DNA of 64,000 nucleotides from Paragyromitra xinjiangensis (GCA_038503065.1 JBCAMK010000003.1:1984001-2048000); one strand, 5' to 3'; counted from the stretch's first letter, positions 25,508 through 37,274 are shown. Notes: generated from the sequence alone by a model not told the origin. Numbers and translations: made by a program.

Positions 25508-28500
25508 TTAATTCCCCTCTGTTGCATCATAGCCGAATTCGCTCCTCCTCATTGCTTCAATTAAATCGTTGTCAGGTATCTCAGGCGCTCCAGCCGGGTT
25601 TCCCTGGTCGTCACCATAGATTGCAACTGACAAAAGGGGGGGTGGTGGGAAGGGGTCCCATATGTTGTGTCTGCTATAAGCGCGAGGACGGGCCAAGTCT
25701 AGAAGATCTTGATTCTCGTGGATGGCAGCTGGAAAGTGAACGGTGTCTTCTGGGATTATTGGATGGAATTTGATAAGGTGTTCCTGCAATTCTCGTTCAG
25801 AAGGGCAACCAATGTCTGCAATATGACATCCGTCATGTGTACAGCGAAACGGGCGTTTGTGCGTTCTTTCGTGCTTCTCTTTTGCTTGTGCGGAAAGGAA
25901 TCCTTTGTAGAAGAATTGGCAATGCAAGACCTCACACCGAAACCAGTTGGGGCCGTATACACTACGCAAATGTCTGCGATGGGGATCGGTGGGCTCCAAA
26001 GAGGCTAGTTTCTCAAGGGCCGATCTCGCTTTCTGTATTTGAATGCTCAATCCCCGGCCGCGGATACCGTCGGTCGAGCACCTACTAGCGCCATGGTCTT
26101 TAGATTGAGCTAAAACCAGAAGCCACTCGAACATGTCAAATTTCCTAAACGCACGGAACCTTTTCCGGATGGCGGGTGGCGCCGCGGGGTCCATTTCCAA
26201 ATCACCCCAGTGTTTGTCTAAGAGTTTTCTCAGGTGGCCAATCAACTTCCCGAAATCATCAGATTCGTAGTTAACGATTTGCTGGCCAGAGTCTTCAACG
26301 TGCTGAATCCAATAAACCGCGGCGTAATCTTGAAAAGAATAGTCCCCATTGAACATAAACCTTCGAATTTGGTCATCGGACAGGCCGATATCGAAGCAGT
26401 CAAAGGTTAAATATTGCACGCAAAGAGTAGCAAGATTTATGTCCTCTATTGCAACGTCAACAAGCTTCATGTCGATTAGATGGCTTAATGGAGGCAAGAA
26501 GTTAGTCGTAAAATTTTTGATAGGGAAGCTGGTGTTTCCGATGTACTTACACCTTTGCGGTTGCGTGAACAAGTTCAACGGTATCCTCCTGCACTTCTAC
26601 AAGAGAACCACATAGTTCTTTCACAGTAACCCTTAGGCGTCTTTTGGGGTTGACAGTACGATCTTCAAGGTCAATTGAAACTGCCCCTTGAATCTCGTGC
26701 CATTTGAGGGGCCGCTTGGAACAGACGATCCACCCTAGCAATTTCTCTGCCTGTGCCTTCTCTGATTTGGACGTATTGTTGTAAATTCGGTCGACAACCC
26801 TGGCATAACTAGCAAAGAGAGAAAATTATTAGAATTAGAAACTGAGTAGCTTGGTGGATGCGTAAATGAAATATCTATCTATCTATCTATCTGAGTAGCT
26901 TGGTGGATTAACACTTACGCTTGTCCTAAGCCAGTAGGGAATACATTCGACGAAAGTTCGCGATCGAGCTCTTCTTCTGTTGTTTGGTTGAAAAGGTTGT
27001 CCATAACCAAGTAGCTGAATAAAAACATCCCTATTCAAAGGTCTCAGCGCCACTTTCGCATATGGAGTCTGATATATACCATCTGCCCGTTCAAATACGG
27101 TTGATACTATTTCGGACTTCCTAGTGTCGGAAAGCCCAAATTTTCGCTGAATCTTTTCCGCCCAGGTTTGTAAATATATCCTCATGTCGTTAGAATTATC
27201 CTTGCTATTAATGCGCTTCTTTCCATAGCTAGCCTTTGATAATTTTTTGCTAATGTCGTCCTCATTCCTACTAATGAAAATCACTCGTACGTGTCCCGGA
27301 ACCGCTGACTTAATGGCCGGTATGAACCACCCCAGGATCTTGTTCCGTTCCACTTTTTCGCACTCATCCAGACCATCAATAACAATATAGGGCTTTTCTG
27401 CGTTCTCTAAAGCGGTACGAAGAAGCTCTTCTAACGTGCCATTAGATTTCAAGGTTACCTCCGAGGATTCGACTTGGTTGTCATAAAAGTATCGGAGGAG
27501 ATCCTTGTTCTGATGTAAAAGCTGGACCAATATCCCACGAGCAACAGAATCGAAGGTATTTTTATTTGCATCTCCATGCTTGCAATAGAAAAAGCAGAGG
27601 GAGGTAGAGGGCAATTTTCGCGCTCTCTCGACAATTAGAGAAGCAAGTATGGTTTTTCCTGAGAATTAAAGTTTAGTTATTAGACTTCGTAATATTCTTT
27701 ACACCTTGTGGACAAATTTTTGAAACTAGGGGGGAAGTAGCCTACCAGCACCTGGAATTCCATACAGCCAAAAAACTAAACCCGCAGTCGAAAGTGGATC
27801 GTACCATATCTTGAATGCGTCATCATCAAACAGCCAATGGCCCGTCCCTGGGTAGAGATTCCGTATCCCTGTGAATTTTTCTTGATCAACGTTGCTATTC
27901 GCGGGTGCTAACCACTGGGTTACCGCTATGAGCTGTCTCTTCTTCTCTGCCTCACGGATATTGCTGAAATTGTTTTCTGTCTCAGTGCGTGCTTTTTGTG
28001 CTGCTTCAAATTCCGCTAAAGATGCTTGAGTCTCAACCAGACGCTTGTGGCGCTGAAGGTTATCGAGAATATTTTGAAACGTGGCTTTGAAATCTTTCCA
28101 CATTGATTTGAAGACCAACTTCCAGCCTAGGGGTCAAATCGTTAGACCGCAACGTAGTCGAAGAAGGAGCCTAAACTAACCTCGGCGGTTAAAAACCTTT
28201 AGAGCATGGCGGTGAAAATCGAGAACATCGACATAGAATAACTCAAGGACCTTTCTCATAAAGGAATCATTACGAAAGATACTTTCATATTGTTCAAATT
28301 GAGGGATGCTTTCCCCAAGCATTTCATATGCCTCGAGTAATTTATCAAACGCTTCCACCATGTTACTTGCAGTCTTTTGACCATCAACAGGATCAGTCCA
28401 CGAGACTAATTTTGGGGGTGGTGCGAATGCTATATTACCAACAACAGAAATTTCATCGGGCCCTAGAGGGCAAACAATTGTCAGCGATCAACCTCTCTTC

Positions 28501-28807
28501 TCGGATTCAAGATAGCGGAATAGCTCTATGGTCGCTAACAAAAGAGACCCCTTACCCAAACGAACGCAAGTATGCTGGAGGTGTTCAGAAAGACCTCGAT
28601 GACTGCTCCATATTGCTCCACCCCCTCCAGAAACGGTTTGATTCTGTTCAAGTTCATGAGACCATTTCTCGCCACTTGGTCCTGCTGGATTCTTCGGATA
28701 ACGCCAGTGACATCTTGCAGATTGGAAATTTTGAAGTCGTTCTCTTCTGCAGGTGTGAGAGATATCTTGAACCTTGATAACGCTCTTTCAAATGCGCGAG
28801 ACGACAT
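25508..28807 (-). CDS. NLR-like protein: DUF7708-NACHT-C2H2 pair, 924 aa, no ankyrins
   Basis: Eight exons give an open frame: 28807..28556, 28462..28439, 28373..28181, 28126..27746, 27658..27080, 27030..26919, 26808..26551, 26483..25508. Domains: DUF7708-like N-terminus (FVW-GPMKFLLL across a 24-nt exon), NACHT with Walker A GIPGAGKT split by an intron and Walker B YIVIDGLDE, then a helical region (LGWIVCSKRPLKWHEI; LATLCVQYLTFDCFD). Two C2H2 fingers (FRCEVLHC...HERTH; FRCTHDGC...HLIKFH) lie at about 774-840, followed by a short Pro-rich tail. Intron positions match the NLR at 1733 except that the last intron there is absent here. It ends about 85 residues after the fingers where the paralogue has over 800 residues of ankyrins, so it may be a shorter form or have lost its sensor region. 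Partner: divergent SNF2 gene. Confidence 0.9.
26842..26908 (-). repeat. (ATCT)n microsatellite with duplicated flank inside an NLR intron
   Basis: An 18-bp string, CTGAGTAGCTTGGTGGAT, occurs at 26842-26859 and again at 26891-26908, with five ATCT units (26873-26892) before the second copy. It lies in the intron between exons 6 and 7, which is 110 bp here and 60 bp in the paralogue. Confidence 0.85.
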
Positions 28808-29173
28808 CGTGCCCCAAGGAAGAGTATTTCCTCGAGCCAGTAACTATTTGACTTTGGATTATCGTACTAGGTTTAAGTTCTGTGTTGAAAAGCTGGATTC
28901 TCAAAGCTTCAAAGTGAAGAGCCTCACGAGCTGAGTTTTTTCAGCCTTGCGCGAGGCTACGGACCACATCACACGGCAATCAAAAACGCAAGGGGCGGTG
29001 GAGCACCTGCAGTTGCCAACAGATCACCGTCTGAGACCAATGATCTACCATCACAGCAGCGGATTGTTCCTAGGATTGTGGGCGGTGGCGAAAACATCCA
29101 TCCCCTGAACTCAGTCCTCCTGATACTTTCTTCAGAGCTGCTCGAACCTCTGCTCTGTAAGCTACAATCGATC
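28808..29173. promoter_or_regulatory. Divergent promoter between NLR (-) and SNF2 helicase (+)
   Basis: This 366-bp space separates the two ATGs. It includes the motif shared with the other NLR (GAGGCTCT at 28925..28918 and TGAAGCT at 28911..28905, minus strand). The compact head-to-head layout suggests a bidirectional promoter. Confidence 0.65.
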
Positions 29174-32100
29174 ATGGAACTGCCAATCTCGAAGGGAATC
29201 AAACGTCCCCTTCCCGGGGATTTTGAAGATTACGAGCACCTTTCTCCGGCGAGAAGAAATTATTCCCAAGGGCAAAGCGATATCTACAGGTACGCGAGCA
29301 CAACAACGTATCTCCAGTCTACGAGCAATACTTCATCGGCGTCCCACTCCCCATTTTCAGGTTATCTTAGTGCTGCAAGCCCTTCAGAATGCTTGACTGC
29401 AATAACTTCGCCATACTCTTCCACATATGACAACGATGAGGTTGGCAGAGATTTGTGGCCAGGGGCTAGTCCATCTCCTAGTCCAGGGGGTTTAGACTGC
29501 CGAACTCCTGGTTTTGTGGGTACATTAGATAACCACACCTTACGTAAGTCTAATAACGTGTTATACATACTCGAGTGCTAAGGCCGGATATACAGATGAC
29601 CCGGAAGGGGATGTGAGAATTTCTGACGGATCATACTTTACCCGAACCTTGCCGGCGAGAAAAGCTTTAACAGGAGGTGGGCCTGATATCGCGACTCTGG
29701 GCAATCGCCCCCAGGAAACCAAAGAGCTAGCAGAACTCTGCTTTGGAATGGTAAGGTTGCCAGCCCTCCAAAATACCCGCGCACATCCTCATTCAGTTTA
29801 TAGATCTGCGGAGCAAGAGTGTCTTTCTCCGATAGGGCTCTAATCGGCGATTTAGCTACCGCGAAGTTTTCCGTTTTACGCCAAACAGAAAACTACTTCG
29901 TTCTTGTATGGCAGGACCAATTGCACCTTGGTGTTCTTGATGTTCGAACAGCCGAGGTTCTTAGTAATATTTTTGGGTTAGATACATTTCGATGTGAAGC
30001 ATTCTTCCCAAAAGGATACGGAACTGAAAATACCTCGCGGCTACGGGAGAGATCCGGAGACCCAATCACTATGAATGTTTATGGCTCCAGAAACATAATT
30101 GGTGAGGTTGGTAAAAGGCTTTCAGATATGAAAGTGTACTTGCAACAGCCTGACCATCTTGATGAGTCTATTGTATATGAGAATCCACACTACTTCAGCA
30201 TCTCAGGCCAGCCAACTCCGATTATTGGGATCGACCCAGCAACGACGGAATGCCCAAACTTAAACAACGAGATTGCCACTGTTTTCGATTCGCTAGACCA
30301 GGCCGTTTGTTTGCAACTCCCGGAGTTACCAGTAGACATCCGAATCAAGACTAACTTGTTGAGGTGAGGTATATCCAACCTCTGCGTTTAACGTAAAGAG
30401 AGGGGTTACTGAGTTTGGGACCATAGTCATCAAAAAGAAGGTGTGTCTTTCATTGCGGGGAGGGAAGACAACCCCGGAGCCGGAAAACTCTCTCTGTGGC
30501 AACTTGATAGCTCCAACGGTCTATCTTTGTATGCCTACCACCAACTCCCTCATACTGCGTCCGAATGATGAATTTCTTACATTATGCTACAGCTACCGCC
30601 ACATGATAACCGGTTCAAGAAAGGCATTTCTTCCGGATGAGTGTCGCGGGGGAATTTTAGCGGATGATATGGGTCTTGGAAAAACATTAACTATGTTATC
30701 TAGTATCGTTCGGTCTTTGGAGAATGCAGACGTATTCGCTCAGACCCTTTCGGATCAGCGAGATCCTACCGGTCATAAGTTAATTTCTGGTAGAATTGCA
30801 TCGAAGACAACTTTGGTTATCGTCCCCTTGTCACGTAGGTCCCAAAGAGCGCTTCAAATATGGCCGAACAGGGCGCTGACCGCTTGCGCGTAGTACTGGA
30901 TGGATGGGCCGAGGAAATCGAAAAGTCTGCTTTCTATCAAATTGCCCTTCTATAAAGTTGAGTGTTGCTAATTAAAGTCTAAAGACATATTTTCCCAGGG
31001 ACATTGAGTTACTACAGGTATCATGGGGGCAAGAGGGAAACCAACCCTGCTAAACTTAAAAACTTCGATATTATCTTAACAACATATGCAACTGTGGCTT
31101 ATGATCATTCAACCAAAATCAGTCCCCTAGAAAAGTTACATTTTTACAGGCTAGTTTTAGATGAAGGTAAATTTTAACGGTTCCGTTTCAATATTCTCCG
31201 TTGGTAAAGTTAACAAGAATCACCCTAGCTCACATCATCCGTTGTCGCTCAACGAACCAATTTCGTGCTGTATTTTCCTTATCCGCCAAACACCGTTGGT
31301 GTTTAACGGGAACCCCAGTACAGAACAAACTCGAGGATATTGAGTCACTCATAAAATTTCTCCGTCTCTCTCCTTTTGACGACAAGAAAACGTTCAGCAA
31401 ATCCATCGTTGAACCTTTAAAGGCGGGAAATTTCGATGGTCTAAGGAATTTACGCACCCTTCTAGGTTCAATTTGCTTGCGACGAACGAAAGCAATCCTC
31501 ACGACACTCCCCGAGTCAACCGAGGAACCCCGCATACTAGAATTTTCCCCAGAGGAGCGAGAAAGATATAAGGAAGTCACACAAAAGTCAAATGACGCGA
31601 TTGAAGATGTCATATGTAATGGGAATCCTGCAGATACATACCATAAAGTCCTTCAAGCAATTTTACAGCTTCGCCTACTCTGTAACCATGGGACTTTTGA
31701 TATCAGTTCCCCCGGCACGGCCATTTCCGGCATAGTTGAGAGTCCATCTAGCACGCTCGACCTTCTCCAGCAGACGGGCGAAGCAACCTGCGCGTATTGC
31801 TATTGTCCTATCGATTCTCTTGAGAACGTGGAGAGCTCCACTAGTGGATATCTTACTATCTGTTCCCATTCCCTCTGCCCAGACTGTCTACCCCGTTACC
31901 GGGACTCTTTAAAAAAGCTACCAGGAAAGAAAGCAAAATTCGAGTGTCCTTTGTGTCAAAGTCATATAGGCTCGAAATATTTGGTCATGACAAAAGCAAG
32001 GAAAACAGCCAAATCGGCTTCATCCCCACGACCAATTCCGGACTTTTCTTTCCAGAGTGGAACTTCTACCAAAGTATCCGCGTTGTTGTATGACATCGAG

Positions 32101-32823
32101 GAAAATGCTGAGGATGAGAAGAGGTAATTTATTCCCTCATCAACTCTTAACTCGGAGATAAACTGACCTCCAATCTTTCTTCCCAAGTGTTGTTTTCTCA
32201 TATTGGACGAGAACATTAGATTTAGTTGAGAGTGTGCTCTCTTCGCGAGGAATAAGATACGTACGACTTGATGGATCACTCGCGATCGCGGCGAGGAAAA
32301 CAGTTATCACCACATTCCGGGAAGACCCAACCGTCAAGGTACTGTTAATGACAACAGGAACCGGTGCCGTCGGGTATGTGACATGCTCCTATTCGTTGCT
32401 CCAAGTCTGCACTATTGACTAACAGAACCACAATAAGACTCAACTTAACAGTAGCTAATCGCGTTCACCTGTTGGAGCCACAATGGAACCCTATGGTCGA
32501 TAGCCAAGCGATTGGCCGCGTTCGTCGACTGGGGCAGAAAAAGCCCGTATCTATCTTCAGATATATTATGCGAAATACTATAGAAGAGGTCCTTATAGTC
32601 TCTCCAGAGATAATGCTCCAGGATGAAAGCTGACACCTAAACCCCTTAAAGGCTGTCCGGTCACGTCAGCTGAAAAAGCTCCAACTCGCAGAACTTACGT
32701 GCGATGCTGGAAACAAGGAGCAGGAGGGAAATATGACGAATCGAATATTGGTAAGCACACATAAGACTCCAATAAATGATATGAAATACTCACTTCTTCC
32801 AGAATTTGCGGGCCCTTTTGTAA
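29174..32823 (+). CDS. SNF2-family helicase with embedded RING (Rad5/HLTF/Rad16 class), about 992 aa
   Basis: Proposed exons: 29174-29543, 29596-29750, 29804-30363, 30427-30528, 30593-30834, 30894-30924, 31009-31166, 31229-32123, 32188-32373, 32438-32597, 32652-32750, 32803-32823. The N-terminus is a Ser-rich head then an unknown domain (LHLGVLDVRTAEVL). The ATPase has motif I ADDMGLGKTLTML, motif II LDEAH formed across an intron, and motif III LTGTPVQNKLED. A RING lies between the lobes (CAYC...CSHSLCPDC...CPLC). The second lobe has VRLDGS, LLEPQWNPMVD and QAIGRVRRLGQ. Proteins of this class are ATP-driven DNA translocases, often ubiquitin ligases. Two junctions are weak: 30924/31009, where the expected residues before YYRYHG are lost, and the donor near 32597. 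The frame is otherwise intact. It pairs head-to-head with the NLR ending at 28807. Confidence 0.86.
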
Positions 32824-32934
32824 AATATGCCCTTTTGTAGAATAGGTATTCCCTTTTGTAGGATATGCCATTTTGTAGAATATGCCCTTTTGTAGAATAT
32901 GCCTTTTTGTAAAATACGCCTTTTTGTAAAATAT
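32812..32934. repeat. 17-bp minisatellite, about seven copies
   Basis: The unit is close to GCCCTTTTGTAGAATAT, repeated with small changes from 32812 to 32934. The first copy overlaps the last codons and TAA stop of the SNF2 gene (ALL-stop), so the array forms the start of its 3' UTR. Confidence 0.85.
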
Positions 32935-34641
32935 CTAAATCAGCATCCTTTTGGAGTTTCGTGGGTTTGACTACACCATTTCCTTAAATACCTTATGTTA
33001 TTCTCTTATCCTTGAAGCCTTAGGGAGGTTTACGTTTATAGGATAGATATATTAGGAAAATAGATGAATTAATGAACTATAAATACGTTGAAAACTGACT
33101 TCCTAATTGGGGATCGATAGGAGGCTCTAGTGGAGGCTCTACAAAACGAGATCAAAAGTTCCGGAGGATGAAGTAAATTCAGGCTTGTACAGAGGTTGAC
33201 CGCTCTTAAATCAATCAAGTCTTCTTTACTTCACGATTCCATACAAAACAAAGAAATATCACCTAGCTAGATATTAATACTTTACAACGATAGTTAATGA
33301 ACCAATTTACACATTGCTCACACAGATATGGTGAGTAAATATGCAAGTAAACGTTCTTTTGGGGATGAGTGTTGTAAATGTACAGCAAGTGTTACAGACT
33401 TCCCTTACGTGCGTAGAACATCGAGTTCAACTCTCCAAGATCCCTCTTTTTTTAGAGAATGGGTTTTTTGATTTCGGAATGGGTTAGGGTGGAGCTAGGT
33501 TGGAATTAGACAGACAGAAAGGGAGGGGAAAGGGAGGGAAAGGCATCAAATCTGCCTAACTACGACTTTCCTAATGGATTTCCTGATGCACTTGCTGGTA
33601 CATCTACTGATGCGTTACCATTCAAATATTTGGTGGTGAAAATGATGTATTTCTTGATGCATTTACTTCAGCTGTAGCTATAGAGATATTTTCATGATCA
33701 AAAGTTTGCGTGTTTTCGAGTTAGCACCCGAATGGAACTCCAGATTAAAAGTCCACCAATTCTAGAGGGAAAAAATAGCAGGGGAATCACCATGCTTCTT
33801 CATTCCCGTCACACTCTTGAAACTACTAGAAGCTCTTCTCAGATGGCACAAATAGGGTCGACGTCCGGAGGAATAAAGAATAGGTGACCCCCGAGCACCA
33901 AAAAGCACCAGATCACATTTCTATTACATATCATACAGTAGCCGGCAAAAGTTCTGCAAATATTCGCTTAGCAACGAGGATGGAACACCGATTTTTGAGA
34001 TCAGGAAATAAGCGATATAGCCACCAAAATCGATGGGAAAAATTCCCTAAATTTTGCTAAAATAACAGAAAGCACAGGCTAGGGTATTTCTCAAACTCCT
34101 TAGGTATTTACTAGTATCATTGTTGAAAAATCTTGCAAGTGGGATTTTTCATGATTGTTGCCAAGCAACCTGCTGCTGGCAAAAGTTCTGCAAATTGGCG
34201 CCAAGCCTTGCCGAGACAATAAGCTCTGGACAGCAACACTCAATTTCTCCCCCAAAACTGCCTCAAAGTGGGCTAGAAAATATAGAATAATATTCCAAAA
34301 TATTATATTACCTTCTCTATCAGTTGGCAGGTGCTCATACCTCCTGGTTGTTGTGTTATGTGGTGATGGAAAAAGAGGTGATCCTTTTTGTTGCTATCCG
34401 CTAATTTGCAGAACTTTTGCCGGCTACTGTAAAGTAAAGTAAAAAACTTGATGTCATACATCGATATTGTTATCCAGATTAATATCACGCAAATACAGAG
34501 GAGCATTTGACCGTTTTACAAGCCAGAAATATGACTAGCTAGCACCACACATAACCAAAGGTCCAGCAACCAAACGCCAAAATGACATAACTCCATCTAG
34601 ATATAAAACCCCTCACACCACACTTCCCAACCCACAAACCC
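32935..34641. other. Gene-free stretch with a MITE
   Basis: No supported gene. It holds the Tc1/mariner-like MITE at 33936-34429; the remainder is AT-rich without recognisable features. Confidence 0.55.
33936..34429. mobile_element. Tc1/mariner-like MITE, 494 bp
   Basis: Terminal inverted repeats of about 26 bp start CAGTAGCCGGCAAAAGTTCT at 33936 and end with the complement at 34429. TA dinucleotides flank both ends (33934-33935 and 34430-34431), and the CAGT ends fit Tc1-type elements. A third partial terminus copy (GGCAAAAGTTCTGCAAAT) lies internally near 34178-34195. No transposase is present. Confidence 0.82.
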
Positions 34642-36685
34642 CTACCCAGCAATCCCCGAAAACATCATATCCCACTCCTGCCAATCAATATCCTCACTAT
34701 AATCATTCCCCAAATCCCAATTCCCAAAATCCACCTGCTCCAGCACCGACGTCTCCCCAACATACTCCACCGCCGACTCCGGCTCCACACTCCTACTAGC
34801 CCCAAACCCACCACTCTGCACCACCATCTCCCTCTTCTTCAAATTACTCTCCCCACCATCCACCCCCGCATCCGTAGCTCGTCTCTTCCGCCCCTTCCTC
34901 CCCATCTTCTCCGAAACCACAGGTCTCTTCATCGCATCTTTATCCTCCGCAACCCTCTTCGTAAATAGTGCTAACGTCCCAGACAGAACCATAAAACACC
35001 ACCGTTTATCTTCACACATATACCGTGCGATATCACTAACCTTCGCAACAGCATTCGTAGCCGCGACTCTCAGCTGCGGGGAGTAGTCCGTGATAGGATC
35101 ATGTTTAATACTCAGCGCAACAAGGAAGCACCGAACCTGAGCATAGAACATAACACCCCAAATACTAGGACCCGTGAACAGCAACTCCCTACTCGCGAAA
35201 TCCAACGCGCGAACCGCATCATTCGCCAGTCGCAACCGCGCACTAGAAACATTCGGTATCAGCTGCGAGAAGAGGGTAGCTTCAGCGTCAGACGAGGGTT
35301 TAAAGAACGGGCCGTAGAAAAGGAGTCGGATTGCCGCGAGGTTGATTTCTAGGTGTGCTCTTGTTACTGGGTTCCACGTGTGGGCGCCTTCTCTTATGCG
35401 CTGGCCGAGCATGTCGATTGCTTGCTCGACGAGGCGGAATTGGGAGGGGGTGACGTGGGTGAAGCGGTCTGCGCGGAAGCAGACGGGGTGGATGCAGCCT
35501 AGGGTTATGGCTTGGTGGATGAGCTCGGTGAAGAACTCGTGGGGTGGGCGGGAGGGGTCGTCGATGTCGATTGGGGAGGGGAGGTCGACGTTGATGTCGT
35601 CTGTGTCGATCATTAGTGGGTAGCCTTTTCCGGTGCTGGTCCTGTTGGGGGTGGGGTTGTTAGTAGGGCTTTAGAGGTGGTGGTTTAGGGGAGGTACCAG
35701 CGGTCTTTACAAAAGATGGCCCAGAATAGGCGTCGTTTGGTTTCTTGTAGTAAGGGTGGCTCGTGAGCGTATGTTTCTTTCCTGTGTAGTCGTAGTTCAA
35801 AAGCCATGCGAACAGCCTAATGAAATTAGAATTAGAGTCGAGGGATGCTATCTACTAGAGGATTAACGCACAGCAGATAACCGAAGTGGCCATGTCTCGA
35901 CACCTTCAAGTCCTTCGCACTGTAGTTCCAGTGTCAGATGTATTAATGTAAGAGCTTGACAGGCTTGCAATGAGGCCTGGTATTTGCTCATATGGTTTTT
36001 GAGTTGATGCTCAAACACTCTTTTGATATGAAGGAAGTCGCGGGTTGATACAATTGCACCTGGCAGTCGCGCTGCTACGCCGTACATAGCGGAGAGAAGT
36101 AATTGTGTTGGCTCTATTGAGTCGAAATAGGTAACCCCTATTATGGGGATGTATGGATGGACACTTGAGAAGAATCTACATAACAGTAAGTCATAACTTC
36201 ATATGAGTGTTTGATTAGGGATATGTACAATTGTTTCAAGTAAGCGGCGACAGGCTTATCTAGCCGTAACTCCTGATCCGAATCACCATCACCACCAATC
36301 CACAGTGAGGTGGACGATTTGTGCTGAAGGGCAACATCGTGCCGTAGCCGGAGAAGACGAGTGGCATTCGTCCCATCATTTGGGAGTAAGCTGGCTTTGG
36401 ATAGCTGAAAACCACCAAACGCCGAATTGGATCCATGGAGGATGATAGCCCTAGGGAACTATTAGCAAGTATAACTTTAGATATCGCAGACATCAGATCT
36501 CACCCGTCTTTTGCAGGCTGAGAGCGCAGCTGGTTGGAGTCGGTGGCTTCCCAGTCCTTGACACACTCTAGACCGTGTTCCTGGCACCACACGCAACTTG
36601 CCGACCCACCGCCGTCCGGCAACGAGCACTTCAGGTGACGACGCCGACAATCGAGACACGATTTTCGAGGTTTGTGGTAGACCAT
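34642..36685 (-). CDS. Zn2Cys6 transcription factor, 608 aa
   Basis: Five exons close in frame: 36685..36504, 36450..36229, 36175..35872, 35816..35698, 35641..34642. The DNA-binding motif is at residues 10-41 (CLDCRRRHLKCSLPDGGG...CVWCQEHGLEC; spacing 2-6-10-2-6). The middle carries the fungal-specific regulatory domain: YIPIIGVTYFDSIEPTQLLL, then AVRMAFELRLHRK...RRLFWAIFCKDRW, then GYPLMIDTDDINVDLP. The C-terminus has a basic patch (KMGRKGRKRRA) and an acidic/aromatic end (DIDWQEWDMMF) that could be an activation region. It is divergent from another Zn2Cys6 gene and neighbours starch genes, which suggests but does not prove a role in carbohydrate regulation. It does not look like AmyR. Confidence 0.88.
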
Positions 36686-37274
36686 CGCTGAATTCTGCGA
36701 GATGCGAGCGAGATGCGTGAATAAATTCTGTGAGACGAGGATGGATCGAGCAATTAACTATCCGCGGGCGACAATCAGAGGTGTACCGTACCCTACATAT
36801 GACCCGCCATGCATGCTCCATTTAAACCCCACCAGTCCTCTTTCTCTTCAGGCGATGCGATAACTCTCTGCCCAGGATGACCGGCTGTCTCACCTTCCGT
36901 TTACACGGAATGCGGGGGAGAGCAAGGATCGCGACTCAGGGGTCACTCATGTCTTGACTGGGGATCGCGTGCAGTAGCACCATCATCGTGTTTTCTCGCT
37001 TCTACGCTTGCCATCCTTTGAGACTTCACATGGGGTGGCATGGCATGGGAAACGGTGAAATGAGGGGAATGCAGGACACGAAACCCCAGACACGGCGTCG
37101 GATTATTCCCATCATCGCTGTTTCCCTCACCACTATAGGTGGTTCTGTCAATTGCGTTGTGTAACGATTGCGGTCGAAAATCCTCGATTACCTCAATTAA
37201 TATGACCATCCCCCTCCTCCCCCTCCGTTGTTTTCTCTTTCAAAACACTCTATATCTCTTTTACACACTTCATC
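36686..37274. promoter_or_regulatory. Divergent promoter between two Zn2Cys6 genes
   Basis: This 589-bp region lies between the two start codons. A pyrimidine-rich tract (about 37208-37240) precedes the plus-strand gene, as is common near fungal start sites. No specific operator was identified. Confidence 0.5.
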
